Below are positions 9,507 through 19,573 of a stretch of 37,676 nt of DNA, in pieces. The notes under the pieces are model-generated. The model made no database searches, was not told the DNA's origin, and saw nothing but the letters and a program-made list of their open reading frames with translations. How positions within the stretch are numbered: the stretch's first letter is position 1; the number at the start of each line of letters is the position of its first letter. The DNA is from an uncultured Fibrobacter sp. (GTDB lineage: Bacteria > Fibrobacterota > Fibrobacteria > Fibrobacterales > Fibrobacteraceae). The position numbers and the translations under genes were made by a program. The stretch is taken from positions 1 through 37,676 of the forward strand of contig CAMKLO010000033.1 of NCBI GenBank assembly GCA_946413655.1, read 5' to 3'.

Positions 9507-9911
9507 ATGGATTACGAATACAGTGTCATTGGTTCTATTTACTGTAATGCAGAAGTTCTCGCCGCCATGGCGGCTTCCTCCGAATTTCTGCATAACGGCT
9601 ACACGTTTTTGCTCCGAAAATTCAACGGACAGCTCAGCGTGAGCCTCATCGGCAATGCAAGCGGAAACACAAGCGACAACAATATCCAGAACGTCTGCAA
9701 GAACATTCCCGAAGCCGATGTCACCGAGGTTTGCAAAATCCTATCCGAAAAGTTCGCCTGCAAAGTTTCCATACGCAAAGGCTACGAAGTCTATGGTAAC
9801 GCAAACGTCTTTAACGGCGGCTCCGACTACGAAATCATCGAAGAAAAATGGTTTTCTGTCGAATTTGACAACGGATGCCAAAATATGACACAAACTAAAG
9901 ATATATTATAG
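9507..9911 (+). CDS. Unknown small protein, first gene of the recCBD operon
   Basis: The 134-residue protein is not recognised. It has no signal peptide and no membrane segment, and looks like a small alpha/beta domain: a hydrophobic YTFLLRKF strand, an NIQNVCKNIPEADVTEVCKI helix, then FACKVSIRKGYEVYG and a WFSVEF strand. It stops two bases before the recC ATG through the junction TATAGTCATG, the same junction that links recC to recB, so it is co-transcribed and probably translationally coupled. No good Shine-Dalgarno precedes the ATG; a TATATT box lies only about 10 bases upstream, so the true start or leader is uncertain. Codon use resembles its neighbours. A role as a RecBCD accessory factor is only suggested by position. 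Confidence 0.7.
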   Translation: MDYEYSVIGSIYCNAEVLAAMAASSEFLHNGYTFLLRKFNGQLSVSLIGNASGNTSDNNIQNVCKNIPEADVTEVCKILSEKFACKVSIRKGYEVYGNANVFNGGSDYEIIEEKWFSVEFDNGCQNMTQTKDIL

Positions 9912-9913
9912 TC

Positions 9914-12900
9914 ATGCTATACCTGAAATTTGCGTTAAATCTCGAAAATCTTGCCGACGAAATGATTGAAGCGGTTTCCAAAGCCTGGACAAACCCGTTC
10001 GAGGCGCCAGTCGTCTTGTTCCCTGATCCGAAATTGGAACAGTGGTTCAGACTGAAATGGGTGCAAAAAAAGGATTCGCTCGCAGGGTTCAATTCCATGA
10101 TGATTGACCGTTTTTTGATGGAGATTCTCATTGGCGACGATTTGCACAAAAAAAAGCTGAACGCAGACATGCTCAGGAACGTGATTCTCGCCTACCTCGT
10201 CAAAGAAACGGACGGGGTCCCGAACTACATGAAAATGGACGAAGAAGTCCAGCGCTATCTAGTCATTGACGGCAATCTCGACGAAACGCACCTTTTTGAT
10301 TTCGCAGGCAAGATGGCTTCGCTGTTCTTGGAATACGAAACAAGCAGACCACACGGATTCATTCGCGGCACCGATGGGAGCCCCGCTCCAGGCATTCTCG
10401 AAAAATGGAAACAGGGCAATCTCGACACATTCTTCGCCAAATCGAACAAAGAAATTTCAAAACGCGAAATTTGGCAGCGCGAACTCTACTCCGCCATTTT
10501 CCACGCCCATGACGGTAAGCAATCCCTACTGTCCGAAGTTTTCGAAAACGAAGCCAAGCGCAAAAACGGCGAACGCACGGAATACATGACCATCCCGTAC
10601 TTGTACTTCGCTTGCCACGACAAAGACGGGAACGTACACTTTCACACGGAACGCATCGGCAATACGCCGCTCTTTATTTTCGGGCTTGGTGGCATGGGAC
10701 AATTCTATCGCGTCATCTTGCAGAAATACGCCGAAACGCACGATGTCTATGCCTACATTCAAAATCCGTGCATGGAATTTTGGGAAGACACATCATCGAT
10801 ACACGCTCAAAACGCGACAATCCACAGAAATTGGGTATCGCGCAACGGACAGTGGCACGACAATAGCGGAAGCATCGAAAGGGTCCGCGAAAAGATGTCC
10901 GTTGAAATCAGGAACGACTCACACGAAAACGATATCGATGACATTGTCGAATACACGGCCGAGGAAGCGAAATCCGAAAACACGTTACTCTGCAACTGGG
11001 GACGTTCCGGCCGCGACAACATCAAGCTTTGGTGCCAAGCCGTAAACTACGATTTCGATTTCAGCATGAGCGGTCGCGCAGGCGACGAGATGAGCGACGC
11101 GAGCGAGCTCCCGCACGATACGCTTTTGCACAAGGTGCAATACGCCATCGCAAACCGCAGCAACGTCTTGCCGGACTTTACCGCAAACGATTGCAAGGCA
11201 CACGACTTTAGCCTGGACGTGACTGCCGCCCCCACCAAGATTCGCGAAATCGAAGCGCTCCACACATCCATCTGCAAGCTCATGCAGAAGGGTGCGCGCA
11301 TAAGCGATATACTTGTCGTTTCCCCCAACTTGGACAGTTACCGCACTGCCATCAAGACGATTTTTGACCAGACGCCAGAAAAGAAGAAATATGCCGGCGA
11401 CAACGCGAAAGAAGGATTTTTGCACATACCTTTTGCGATTGTCGATTCGCCCGCCAGAAGTTCGCAAACAGAAAACGCACTGGAAAATTTATTTGCAATA
11501 CCCGAGCAGGGAACAATCACCCGCCCTGACTTTTTCTCGCTCATACGCAACCCCGTCGTGCAGCAGACCCGCCACATTACCGAAGACGATGTAAACAAAT
11601 GGGAAAGCTGGATTGAAGGGACTAACGTCTATCGCGACCGCGAACACAAAAAGAAAGACTGGCTCGATGGAGTCAAAAGGCTTCTCCTCGCCAAGATGAC
11701 GAAAAATCCGCTCCAGGTATCGGATGACGTAATCATGCCCTACTCCGACATGGCGACAAGCGACACCCATTCGCTTTGCAAGTTCGTAGAATGCATTGAC
11801 TCGCTCGAAAAATGGATGGAATTCGGCGGATACAAGAAACAAGCCGAAGAAAACCGCATTGCCGACATAGATAAGTTGAATGATTTTATCAATGAATGGA
11901 TCTCGATGTCGAGTCCGCTAGAAGGTTTCGCAAGCGAATCCATCATCATCAACAACGTGACACAAGGCATCGAAGGGCTCCGTAATCAGATGGACGCTGG
12001 CCTCAAAAGCATATCGTGGAAAATTGTCAAGCAGACGCTCCTCACAGCGGCGCAATCTTCCGCTTACAGCTGCGGCAGCCTATTCGTCAACGGCATCACG
12101 TTCATGAATTTCATTCCGAACCGAATCATTCCGGTAAAGCACGTGTTCTTTATCGGCGGCGATTCCATGAACTTCCCCGGCGCCAAACAGCACAACACGC
12201 TGGATCTCCGCAAATCCTGCACACCGTGGCCGGGCGACGATTCGCCTATCGCCAAGCGCCGTTACGCATTCCTCTGCCAGCTCATGAGCACCAGCGAAAG
12301 TTTCCACATCAGCTACGTGAACCAAGACATCCGTAAAGATGCGGAACTTTACCCGACCTCCGTGGTAAACGATATCCGTAGATTCCTCATCAATTCTGTC
12401 TGCGACATTAGCCAAGCCGATGCATGGCCCGAAGAAAAAATTTCGCTGGATGAGACCCGCAATTTTGACGAACTGTTCACGCAAAAGAGCCTCCGCAGCA
12501 AACGCGCATTCCTCAACATGATGCAAGACGGATTCGCCCATATCAATCCACAAAAGGGCTCCACGCAGGACATAAGTCCAAACACCACTGTAAAATGCCC
12601 AGAACGTGTTCCGCTATACACACTGAGCAACTTTTTAAAGGACCCCTTTGTATTCCGCATCAGCCAAATGCTTGCCGAAAGCGACACGGACGATCCCGAA
12701 AAGGAACTGTTCGAGCCCATCCACTTTGACGCTTTGCAGAAAAGTGCACTGCTCAAGATGATGGTTGCCGCAGAACTTTCGCATGAATCCGAAGAACTTG
12801 AAAGATTCAAAAAAGAATCGCAATACAAAGGTAACATGCCCGACGGTATTTTCGGGCGTAGGCTCCTCGCCGAAACGGAAAACTGCAAGAACATGATTTT

Positions 12901-13594
12901 GGCGCAAATGGGAGAACCGCTCGTCCATCAAATCAAGGAATCGTGGAGCTACAAATCCAAAATACAGGATATTCAATTCAATCGCAACAACAGCGAAAAA
13001 TGGACATTGTCAGGAACACTCGACTGGTGCGATAGCGACAACCCAGAAAAGATTACGCAAATGATTGCGGTTTCATCTTCTACAAGCAAGCCGTCTATAG
13101 AAAAGTTCCTACCGTCTTACGTCAAGTCGCTGGCAGTCATTGCGGAGCGCGCCAACGGAACGAATGCTCAAAAAACGCAAACCATCAATATTGCGATTTA
13201 CAACAGCGACATCGCTAGCGAAGCCGCGACGGCAACAGTATCCATGACGCCCGTCAAGGCACAAGAAATATTGCAAGACATCTATGCCGCCGCATTCGGC
13301 GATGAAACAAGCCGCCCCTTTTCCAAAGCGGTTCCCGCGTCCCTCCTGGATTCACCGAACATCAAGGACATCCGCTCTTTCAAGGAACAACTTCTTAAAG
13401 GGCCTTGGGCATACTTCGAAAAGAAATCGCTTTTCGACCCCATCACAGACGTAGGCTTCGAAGCAGCCCTTTTCCAAAATCAATGGAAAGAGGCTGTCGA
13501 AAAAATGCAATCGCTCATGCAAATTACAGTGAATGCGCCCAGCAAAAGCAAGCCTAGCGAAACAAGCAAAGTCACAAAGAAAAGGAAGGTATAG
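9914..13594 (+). CDS. recC: RecC, exodeoxyribonuclease V gamma subunit
   Basis: RecC is the scaffold and Chi-recognition subunit of RecBCD, which processes double-strand ends for RecA. The 1226-residue length is near the family norm. Family blocks are visible: LFLEYETSRP near residue 140, LFIFGLGGMGQFYR with YIQNPCMEFWED near 255-290, DILVVSPNLDSYR near 460, IPFAIVDSPARS near 505, FFSLIRNPVVQQ near 545 and the inactive helicase-like block MNFIPNRIIPVKHVFFIGGD near 735-755 followed by RRYAFLCQLM and ISYVNQD. No Walker A is present, as expected for RecC. The C-terminus ends in a lysine-rich tail. It follows the small unknown gene by two bases and precedes recB by two bases. Confidence 0.94.
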   Translation: MLYLKFALNLENLADEMIEAVSKAWTNPFEAPVVLFPDPKLEQWFRLKWVQKKDSLAGFNSMMIDRFLMEILIGDDLHKKKLNADMLRNVILAYLVKETDGVPNYMKMDEEVQRYLVIDGNLDETHLFDFAGKMASLFLEYETSRPHGFIRGTDGSPAPGILEKWKQGNLDTFFAKSNKEISKREIWQRELYSAIFHAHDGKQSLLSEVFENEAKRKNGERTEYMTIPYLYFACHDKDGNVHFHTERIGNTPLFIFGLGGMGQFYRVILQKYAETHDVYAYIQNPCMEFWEDTSSIHAQNATIHRNWVSRNGQWHDNSGSIERVREKMSVEIRNDSHENDIDDIVEYTAEEAKSENTLLCNWGRSGRDNIKLWCQAVNYDFDFSMSGRAGDEMSDASELPHDTLLHKVQYAIANRSNVLPDFTANDCKAHDFSLDVTAAPTKIREIEALHTSICKLMQKGARISDILVVSPNLDSYRTAIKTIFDQTPEKKKYAGDNAKEGFLHIPFAIVDSPARSSQTENALENLFAIPEQGTITRPDFFSLIRNPVVQQTRHITEDDVNKWESWIEGTNVYRDREHKKKDWLDGVKRLLLAKMTKNPLQVSDDVIMPYSDMATSDTHSLCKFVECIDSLEKWMEFGGYKKQAEENRIADIDKLNDFINEWISMSSPLEGFASESIIINNVTQGIEGLRNQMDAGLKSISWKIVKQTLLTAAQSSAYSCGSLFVNGITFMNFIPNRIIPVKHVFFIGGDSMNFPGAKQHNTLDLRKSCTPWPGDDSPIAKRRYAFLCQLMSTSESFHISYVNQDIRKDAELYPTSVVNDIRRFLINSVCDISQADAWPEEKISLDETRNFDELFTQKSLRSKRAFLNMMQDGFAHINPQKGSTQDISPNTTVKCPERVPLYTLSNFLKDPFVFRISQMLAESDTDDPEKELFEPIHFDALQKSALLKMMVAAELSHESEELERFKKESQYKGNMPDGIFGRRLLAETENCKNMILAQMGEPLVHQIKESWSYKSKIQDIQFNRNNSEKWTLSGTLDWCDSDNPEKITQMIAVSSSTSKPSIEKFLPSYVKSLAVIAERANGTNAQKTQTINIAIYNSDIASEAATATVSMTPVKAQEILQDIYAAAFGDETSRPFSKAVPASLLDSPNIKDIRSFKEQLLKGPWAYFEKKSLFDPITDVGFEAALFQNQWKEAVEKMQSLMQITVNAPSKSKPSETSKVTKKRKV

Positions 13595-13596
13595 TC

Positions 13597-16500
13597 ATGG
13601 AAAACTTCAGCCTTCGCAAATTCGACCCTTCCAAAAGCCTATTCATTGAAGCCTCGGCAGGCACGGGCAAAACATACACCATCCAGCTGATGGTGGCAAA
13701 ACTCATAAGCCTCGGAACGCCTCTCAAAAAAATTCTCATCGTCACCTACACCGAAAAAGCGGCAGGCGAACTGAAAGACCGCATCCGCAAAAAGATTGAC
13801 GAAGTCCTCGACAGCAAAAAACTGGACAAGACAGACGAAACGCAAACGGAAATCGACGATTCCACGCTGGCTTTATTCGCCAAAGCTTACCAGGATGTCG
13901 ATAACGCCGCCATATTTACCATCCACTCGTTCTGCCAAAAAGCGCTCAAGGAATACGCCTACGATGCAGGCAGGCCTTTTGACATGTCGATGATTGACGA
14001 TTCGGAAGTCAGGGATTTGGTCGAACAATACATTCGCGACAAGTGGAGCGATGACACCCACTTTCAATTTCTACTCAAAAACGAATCTGCAAAATCTATT
14101 GCAAACAAGGTTATTGAAGGCCTCGAAAGCATCACCAATTCCTACAAAGGCAGTGAAGACGGTCATGAAATTATTCCGCTTGACAACGCCGAAGGAATCA
14201 ACATTTGCGGGACAGTTTTAAGCAAAGAAGATAAATTTGCCTTGGCTGGCGCAAGGACTTTCGGAGACATTCTTACCATTCCCGCATTCAACAATGCTTA
14301 TTCGATACTAGAAAACAATCCTTACGAAAAATTTGGCGAGAAATCAAAAAATACAATTACCGATTTTTTGAACACGCTCAAAACTTGGGAAAAAGGCAAA
14401 TCACTTTTCTCGGCGGTATCCTTCAAAGACAACGAGTATGTTCAAATCAACTGGCCTACAGATGTCTTCGAAGCGTTTATGGCGTTCAAGACTTTAAAGG
14501 ATTATCTCGGTTCGATTAACAAAATCCTGATTAACGAATTTCTGGTGACGCAGGCGCCCGTCATTTTCGAAGAATGGCAGAACAAAAAAATCGAAATGAA
14601 GTGTCAATCGTTCAACGATATGATTCTCTCGGTACACCGCGCCGTTCTTGACAAAAGCAGCGGAGAATCGTCGCTTAAAAACAGGCTCCGCGCGCAATAC
14701 ACATACGCCATCATCGATGAATTCCAGGACACGAACCAACTGCAGTGGGATACTTTCAGTTCTGTATTCGACAAGATTTTCGTCGTTGGCGACCCAAAAC
14801 AATCCATTTACAGTTTCCAAAGTGCCGACGTGAACGTCTATCAAAAGGCGATTCACGAAATCAAAAACGGAATGTCGCTACAGACAAATTTTCGTTCAAC
14901 AACAGGAATCATCGAAGGTTGCAACAAGCTTTTTGAAGGCGATTTTTTCACGCCCAACGAAGGCTCGACTAAACTCGTTGAATTTGAACCCTCCTACCCT
15001 CCGCAAAGTTCGAAGCAAGTCAAGGTTCCTCCGCAAATCAGAGGCAAAGAAATCGCCCCGATTTGGATTAGCAATGAAGATATTTCCGAAGTCGATTTTG
15101 CACGAACCGCCGTCAAAAAAATTGTAGAATGGTGTTCTTTTGTCGATGATAAAAAAACGGCCCTGCAAGTATTCGACAAAAAAGACTGCACCAAACTCAG
15201 GAACGTCACATTCAAGGATTTCGCCATCCTTGCCAGAAGTCGCAGCGAAATGGAATCCATCGAAGACGCCATGCGTTCTGCGGGTGTCCCGTTCAGCCGC
15301 TACAAAGACAGCAACCTTTTCAGCAGCCGCGAATGCGCCGAATGGATAGCCATTTTCAAGGCCATCGACGCACCCGATTTTTCCGCATGGAACAGGCGCC
15401 TTTTAAGCGAAGCCCTCATCACGGATTTTTTCAGAATCGCACGACAAGACATCCACACCGTCGAAAGCAATTCATTTGACGACCCGAACAATCCTGAACG
15501 CCAAAAACTGAATATTTGGCGCGACCTCGCACAAAAACGCCGCTACGCCGAAATGCTCGAACGCATTTACAGCGATACGCAAATCGAAGAGCGTTTGATG
15601 GAAATTTCCAAATTGCAGAACTTGGCAAAGCTCCGTCAAATCGGCAATTACTGCATCGAATATCTCTACAACCACAACTGTTCTGTCGAAGACCTTGTTC
15701 GCCATCTGGAAGCTCTCGCCTGCTATAACGACAGCGCCGACGACGAAGACGGCAACCTCGTCGAAAAGAGCACTGACTACGACGCCGTACAGGTCATGAC
15801 GATTCACGCCTCCAAAGGCCTCGAATTTCCAGTCGTGATTTCCGTAGCCGGTATCGCAGGCAAAAATCCAAACCCGACAGGGCCTTATTTCTACCACGAA
15901 AATGACGAATTACGCCTTGGATTCAGCGATTATGCCAAATCCATCCGCGATCGAGAAGAACTCGAAGAATGGAAGCGACTCTTTTATGTCGATTTCACAC
16001 GAGCATCGTCCATTTTGATTTTGCCCCGCTATGAAAAATGGAAAAACACCAAAGGTGTCAAAAGGGAATTCCAGTTCCTCGAAAGCTCCATCCGAAAACT
16101 CGTTGATTCCCAAAGTTCATATACAACAACATTACAAACAATCGATGAGTGGAATCCGAAACAATTAAGCAAAGATGTTCGCACGAACATTCTCAAGCCG
16201 CTCAACGCCCTCTCCGGAGTCGGGAAAACATTAAGCCCTGACGAAATTTCAGACAACATTTTACAGCAAAGAAGTTGCATGTCCAACTTGCAAAAAAAAC
16301 TCGCCGATGCAAGCATCATGCAATATTCTTACAGTTCGCTCTCCGGGAAAGCAGATTCGCTCGTTGATACGGACGATGGAGACCGACTCAACCCTGACGG
16401 TGCCGATTTTACAACAGCACGTACGCCAACAGTCCAGATTCGTGATATCGATACAGCCGCAGTCGATTGTTCCATTGCAGCCGACCCATCATTTGATTAC

Positions 16501-17352
16501 CAAACGCACTTGAACGAAACGGCCAAAAAATTTCCACGCGGTTCACACGCCGGTAATGCGCTCCATCGCATTTTCGAACGTACAAAATTTCATCAGTTCG
16601 GTTTGGACCTCAAAACACTCGAAGACGCCCTCGTCGACTCGCAGACAAAGAACGTCATCGAAGAAGAATTCAAGCGGGAATCGCTCCCCATCTGGAATCA
16701 CAAAGACGAATGGACAACGATTGCCACGCATTACGTTTGGAATACGCTGAACGCGAGACTGCCGGTAATCGCGGGTTCCGCCGTTGAAGAGGCACCGCAA
16801 TCCAGCGTAAAAACGCCACAGACGTTTGCGCTCGTCGATATTCCGCTAAGCGACCACAAGCCCGAAGTGCAATTTAACCTAAACGCTACAGATTCAAGCA
16901 CCGAAAACGAAAGTTGCGCACCCAACGACATACTCAAACGATTCTGCAAGGGCTTTATCGACTTGATGTTCGTCCGCACCGTGAATGGGCAAAAATGTTA
17001 CTCCATTCTCGACTGGAAATCGGACATGCTCGAAAACAACATCTACACACCCGAAGCAATCAAGGAAAAAGTCGATAACGATTATTCCATCCAACGTGTT
17101 CTATACAGTTACTGTTTGATTCAATGGCTCAAGCAGTTCTATGGCGAAGGCACAGCAGAGAACTTAGACGAAGCAAGCATTTTCGAAAAACATTTCGGAG
17201 GCATCTATTACGCATTCATCCGTGGCACCGAAGCAGGCTCGCCCAAAGGCATTTACGCACAAACTTGGAACAGTTTTGTAGACCTCGAAAGCGCCTACCA
17301 AAAAATAAAGCAACTTATGACAAAGCCCTCCAGCAACAAGGAGGAAAATTAA
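13597..17352 (+). CDS. recB: RecB, exodeoxyribonuclease V beta subunit (UvrD-family helicase-nuclease)
   Basis: RecB is the 3'-5' helicase and only nuclease of RecBCD. In 1251 residues it shows Walker A EASAGTGKT at 18-26, an early TYTEKAAGELKDRI motif, Walker B AIIDEFQDTNQLQWD, motif III VVGDPKQSIYSFQ, motif V VQVMTIHASKGLEFPV and motif VI FYVDFTRAS. The C-terminal nuclease domain keeps the metal and catalytic residues in GFIDLMF and YSILDWKSD, with a GNALHRIFE histidine upstream. AAGGAAGG precedes the start. It lies between recC (2-base gap) and recD (1-base gap). Confidence 0.96.
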   Translation: MENFSLRKFDPSKSLFIEASAGTGKTYTIQLMVAKLISLGTPLKKILIVTYTEKAAGELKDRIRKKIDEVLDSKKLDKTDETQTEIDDSTLALFAKAYQDVDNAAIFTIHSFCQKALKEYAYDAGRPFDMSMIDDSEVRDLVEQYIRDKWSDDTHFQFLLKNESAKSIANKVIEGLESITNSYKGSEDGHEIIPLDNAEGINICGTVLSKEDKFALAGARTFGDILTIPAFNNAYSILENNPYEKFGEKSKNTITDFLNTLKTWEKGKSLFSAVSFKDNEYVQINWPTDVFEAFMAFKTLKDYLGSINKILINEFLVTQAPVIFEEWQNKKIEMKCQSFNDMILSVHRAVLDKSSGESSLKNRLRAQYTYAIIDEFQDTNQLQWDTFSSVFDKIFVVGDPKQSIYSFQSADVNVYQKAIHEIKNGMSLQTNFRSTTGIIEGCNKLFEGDFFTPNEGSTKLVEFEPSYPPQSSKQVKVPPQIRGKEIAPIWISNEDISEVDFARTAVKKIVEWCSFVDDKKTALQVFDKKDCTKLRNVTFKDFAILARSRSEMESIEDAMRSAGVPFSRYKDSNLFSSRECAEWIAIFKAIDAPDFSAWNRRLLSEALITDFFRIARQDIHTVESNSFDDPNNPERQKLNIWRDLAQKRRYAEMLERIYSDTQIEERLMEISKLQNLAKLRQIGNYCIEYLYNHNCSVEDLVRHLEALACYNDSADDEDGNLVEKSTDYDAVQVMTIHASKGLEFPVVISVAGIAGKNPNPTGPYFYHENDELRLGFSDYAKSIRDREELEEWKRLFYVDFTRASSILILPRYEKWKNTKGVKREFQFLESSIRKLVDSQSSYTTTLQTIDEWNPKQLSKDVRTNILKPLNALSGVGKTLSPDEISDNILQQRSCMSNLQKKLADASIMQYSYSSLSGKADSLVDTDDGDRLNPDGADFTTARTPTVQIRDIDTAAVDCSIAADPSFDYQTHLNETAKKFPRGSHAGNALHRIFERTKFHQFGLDLKTLEDALVDSQTKNVIEEEFKRESLPIWNHKDEWTTIATHYVWNTLNARLPVIAGSAVEEAPQSSVKTPQTFALVDIPLSDHKPEVQFNLNATDSSTENESCAPNDILKRFCKGFIDLMFVRTVNGQKCYSILDWKSDMLENNIYTPEAIKEKVDNDYSIQRVLYSYCLIQWLKQFYGEGTAENLDEASIFEKHFGGIYYAFIRGTEAGSPKGIYAQTWNSFVDLESAYQKIKQLMTKPSSNKEEN

Positions 17353-17353
17353 A

Positions 17354-19498
17354 ATGGACAAGAAAGTTCTCGCTACAGAATCGCTGGATGAGTTCATTGA
17401 CGCGCTCATTGAAATGCACGGATTAAATCCGCTGAACAGATATTTGTTGAATTTGTTGTTTGAAATAAAAGATGACATTTCACTTCAAACACAAAAGTTC
17501 TTGACTCTCTGCTTGTCACTCCTCGATGACGGCAACACGCGCATATCGCTAGACGCGGTACAGTTCACCGCCATGTGGACGAAAAAATGGAACGGGCTCG
17601 TGACTCTCCGCATCAGCAGCACCGATGAAGAAATGAGCGAAAACGATTTTGCAACATCAGACGATTTTGCAGGAATCATCAACGACGGCATTCAGGACAT
17701 TTTAACGAACGACTTTTCGGCCATCATGGAAAATCGCGAAGCCGACACGACATCGGCAGAAAACGCATTCGGGAAACCATTCGTGCTCGCCAGGCGCCCG
17801 GGCGGAGCGCATCTTTACTTCACCAAACACTTCGACGCCAAATGCATCATCGAAGAATCGGCAAAAAATTTATTCAAAAACGGGCAAAAGCCGAGCAAAG
17901 ACGAAATCGAACAATGCATCAATAAAGTAGCAAGCATCTGCAAGCCATTCGGCGACAAAAAATTTACCATCAAAGAACTCCAAGCCGAAGCCATTATTCG
18001 CGGACAAACAGAGAATCTCGTCATCACAGGTGGCCCTGGTACCGGCAAGACAACCGTCGTCCTCTACATTCTGTGGAACCTGCTCGAAAGCCATAGCGAA
18101 ATGCTGGATTGGAACATTTACCTTGCGGCCCCAAGCGGCAAGGCTGCCGACCGCATGCGCGAAAGCCTCATCGACGGACTCTCGAGAATCCGTGACGAAC
18201 AAAAGACCGGCGAAAACGCATGCATATTCCGCAAACTGAACGATCTCGAAAGCAGTACCATCCACCGATTGTTGCGATTCTCCAAAAGCAGAGGCGGATT
18301 CACGTTCAACCGCAACGAACAATTTCCGCAAAATTCCATCTTCGTCATTGACGAAGCCAGCATGATTGATATCGAAATGTTTGCGGCCCTTTTGGAAGCT
18401 ATCCCCGCAGGCGCTCGACTTTTCATTCTCGGCGACCCGTTCCAGCTTCCCTCTGTCGAATCCGGAGCCGTCCTCGGCGAAATTCTCAAAGTGCAATCCG
18501 GTAAAAATTTTTCCGTCCAGTTGAACGAATCCAACCGCTTTGACGACAAATCGAACATAGGCAAACTCGCAAGCGAAATAAAGGAAGTCGCTGAAAACAA
18601 GGACAACGCAAAATTCGTTCCGCATAAATTCACAAGCGGTGACGCATCTGCCGACGGTTGCGACAAAAGCGCCACCGCCCCCGTCAATGATATCCCCGCG
18701 ACTTTCAAGGACAAAGTTATCTACAAAAAACTCGAAACCGACTCTGCCCCGCTTTCGAAAAAAGAAGAAGACAAACGCATCGAAGCGCTCATTACCGAAT
18801 GGTCCCGCGATTTCGCAAAACTCCCCGACCTTGCCGAAAGCATCCACCCGCAACGCACGGGCACCGAAGCAGACGACCCCGACCATCGTGAAACATCTCG
18901 CAGAAATGAAATTTGGCAATTATCCCTGACCAAACGCATCCTCTGCGCCGAACGCCGTGGCCTCCGCGGCATCGAAAACATCAACAAGAAAGTTTGTAGC
19001 AAAATAAAGAGCCTCTGGAAAGCGCAGAAAAAAGCCCAAGGCGAAACAGTCGAATGGAGCGATACCGGCTACTTCCCCGGCCAACTTCTCATCATCACCA
19101 AGAACCAGGAAATGTTCAAGCTCTACAACGGCGACACGGGAATCGTCGTTTTCGATGGCAATACCCCCTGCATCATGCTCAAAAAAGCGCCGCCCCGCAA
19201 CAGCAACGACGAGAGCGCCAAACGCCGCGACGACTTTATCTTTTATCCGCTTTCGGTACTCCCCGAAGACGCCATCACGACCGCATTCGCCATCACCATC
19301 CATAAGTCGCAGGGATCCGAATACAATCACGTCACCATGTTCCTGCCGACAAGAATCGGCCACCCGCTTCTCACGAACCAAATTCTTTACACAGGAATCA
19401 CCCGCGCCAAAAAAAGCGTCACCATAATCGCAAATGACGACACTTTTAAAGCCGCCGTTACGACCGTTAGCGAGCGTGATACGGGAATTTTACTTTAG
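17354..19498 (+). CDS. recD: RecD, exodeoxyribonuclease V alpha subunit (SF1B helicase)
   Basis: RecD is the 5'-3' helicase of RecBCD. The 714 residues are longer than the E. coli protein. An N-terminal region of about 200 residues contains the family block GGAHLYFTKHF. Then come Walker A GGPGTGKTT (near residue 226), AAPSGKAADRM, STIHRLL, Walker B FVIDEASMIDIEMF, LGDPFQLPSVESG, and the C-terminal AITIHKSQGSEYNHV and LYTGITRAKKSV motifs. An additional charged, low-complexity stretch at about residues 420-520 lies between motifs III and IV and accounts for the extra length. AAGGAGG lies ahead of the ATG, and it is the last gene of the operon. Confidence 0.95.
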   Translation: MDKKVLATESLDEFIDALIEMHGLNPLNRYLLNLLFEIKDDISLQTQKFLTLCLSLLDDGNTRISLDAVQFTAMWTKKWNGLVTLRISSTDEEMSENDFATSDDFAGIINDGIQDILTNDFSAIMENREADTTSAENAFGKPFVLARRPGGAHLYFTKHFDAKCIIEESAKNLFKNGQKPSKDEIEQCINKVASICKPFGDKKFTIKELQAEAIIRGQTENLVITGGPGTGKTTVVLYILWNLLESHSEMLDWNIYLAAPSGKAADRMRESLIDGLSRIRDEQKTGENACIFRKLNDLESSTIHRLLRFSKSRGGFTFNRNEQFPQNSIFVIDEASMIDIEMFAALLEAIPAGARLFILGDPFQLPSVESGAVLGEILKVQSGKNFSVQLNESNRFDDKSNIGKLASEIKEVAENKDNAKFVPHKFTSGDASADGCDKSATAPVNDIPATFKDKVIYKKLETDSAPLSKKEEDKRIEALITEWSRDFAKLPDLAESIHPQRTGTEADDPDHRETSRRNEIWQLSLTKRILCAERRGLRGIENINKKVCSKIKSLWKAQKKAQGETVEWSDTGYFPGQLLIITKNQEMFKLYNGDTGIVVFDGNTPCIMLKKAPPRNSNDESAKRRDDFIFYPLSVLPEDAITTAFAITIHKSQGSEYNHVTMFLPTRIGHPLLTNQILYTGITRAKKSVTIIANDDTFKAAVTTVSERDTGILL

Positions 19499-19510
19499 TT
19501 TACAACTTCA

Positions 19511-19539
19511 TTGTTCCCATAGCCTCTTTTCTGTATATA
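19511..19539 (+). promoter_or_regulatory. Sigma-70 promoter for the gene at 19574
   Basis: TTGTTC (19511-19516) and TATATA (19534-19539) are separated by exactly 17 bases, and AAGGAAG follows just before the ATG. The gene after recD can therefore be expressed on its own. Confidence 0.6.
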
Positions 19540-19573
19540 TTTAAGTAAGAAATAAATAAATAAAGGAAGAAAC

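Noticed and set aside
17870..18919. Long minus-strand open frame (349 codons) inside recD
   Set aside because: It is antisense to a fully motif-supported recD; its phenylalanine/valine-rich composition is what reverse reading of this codon usage gives.
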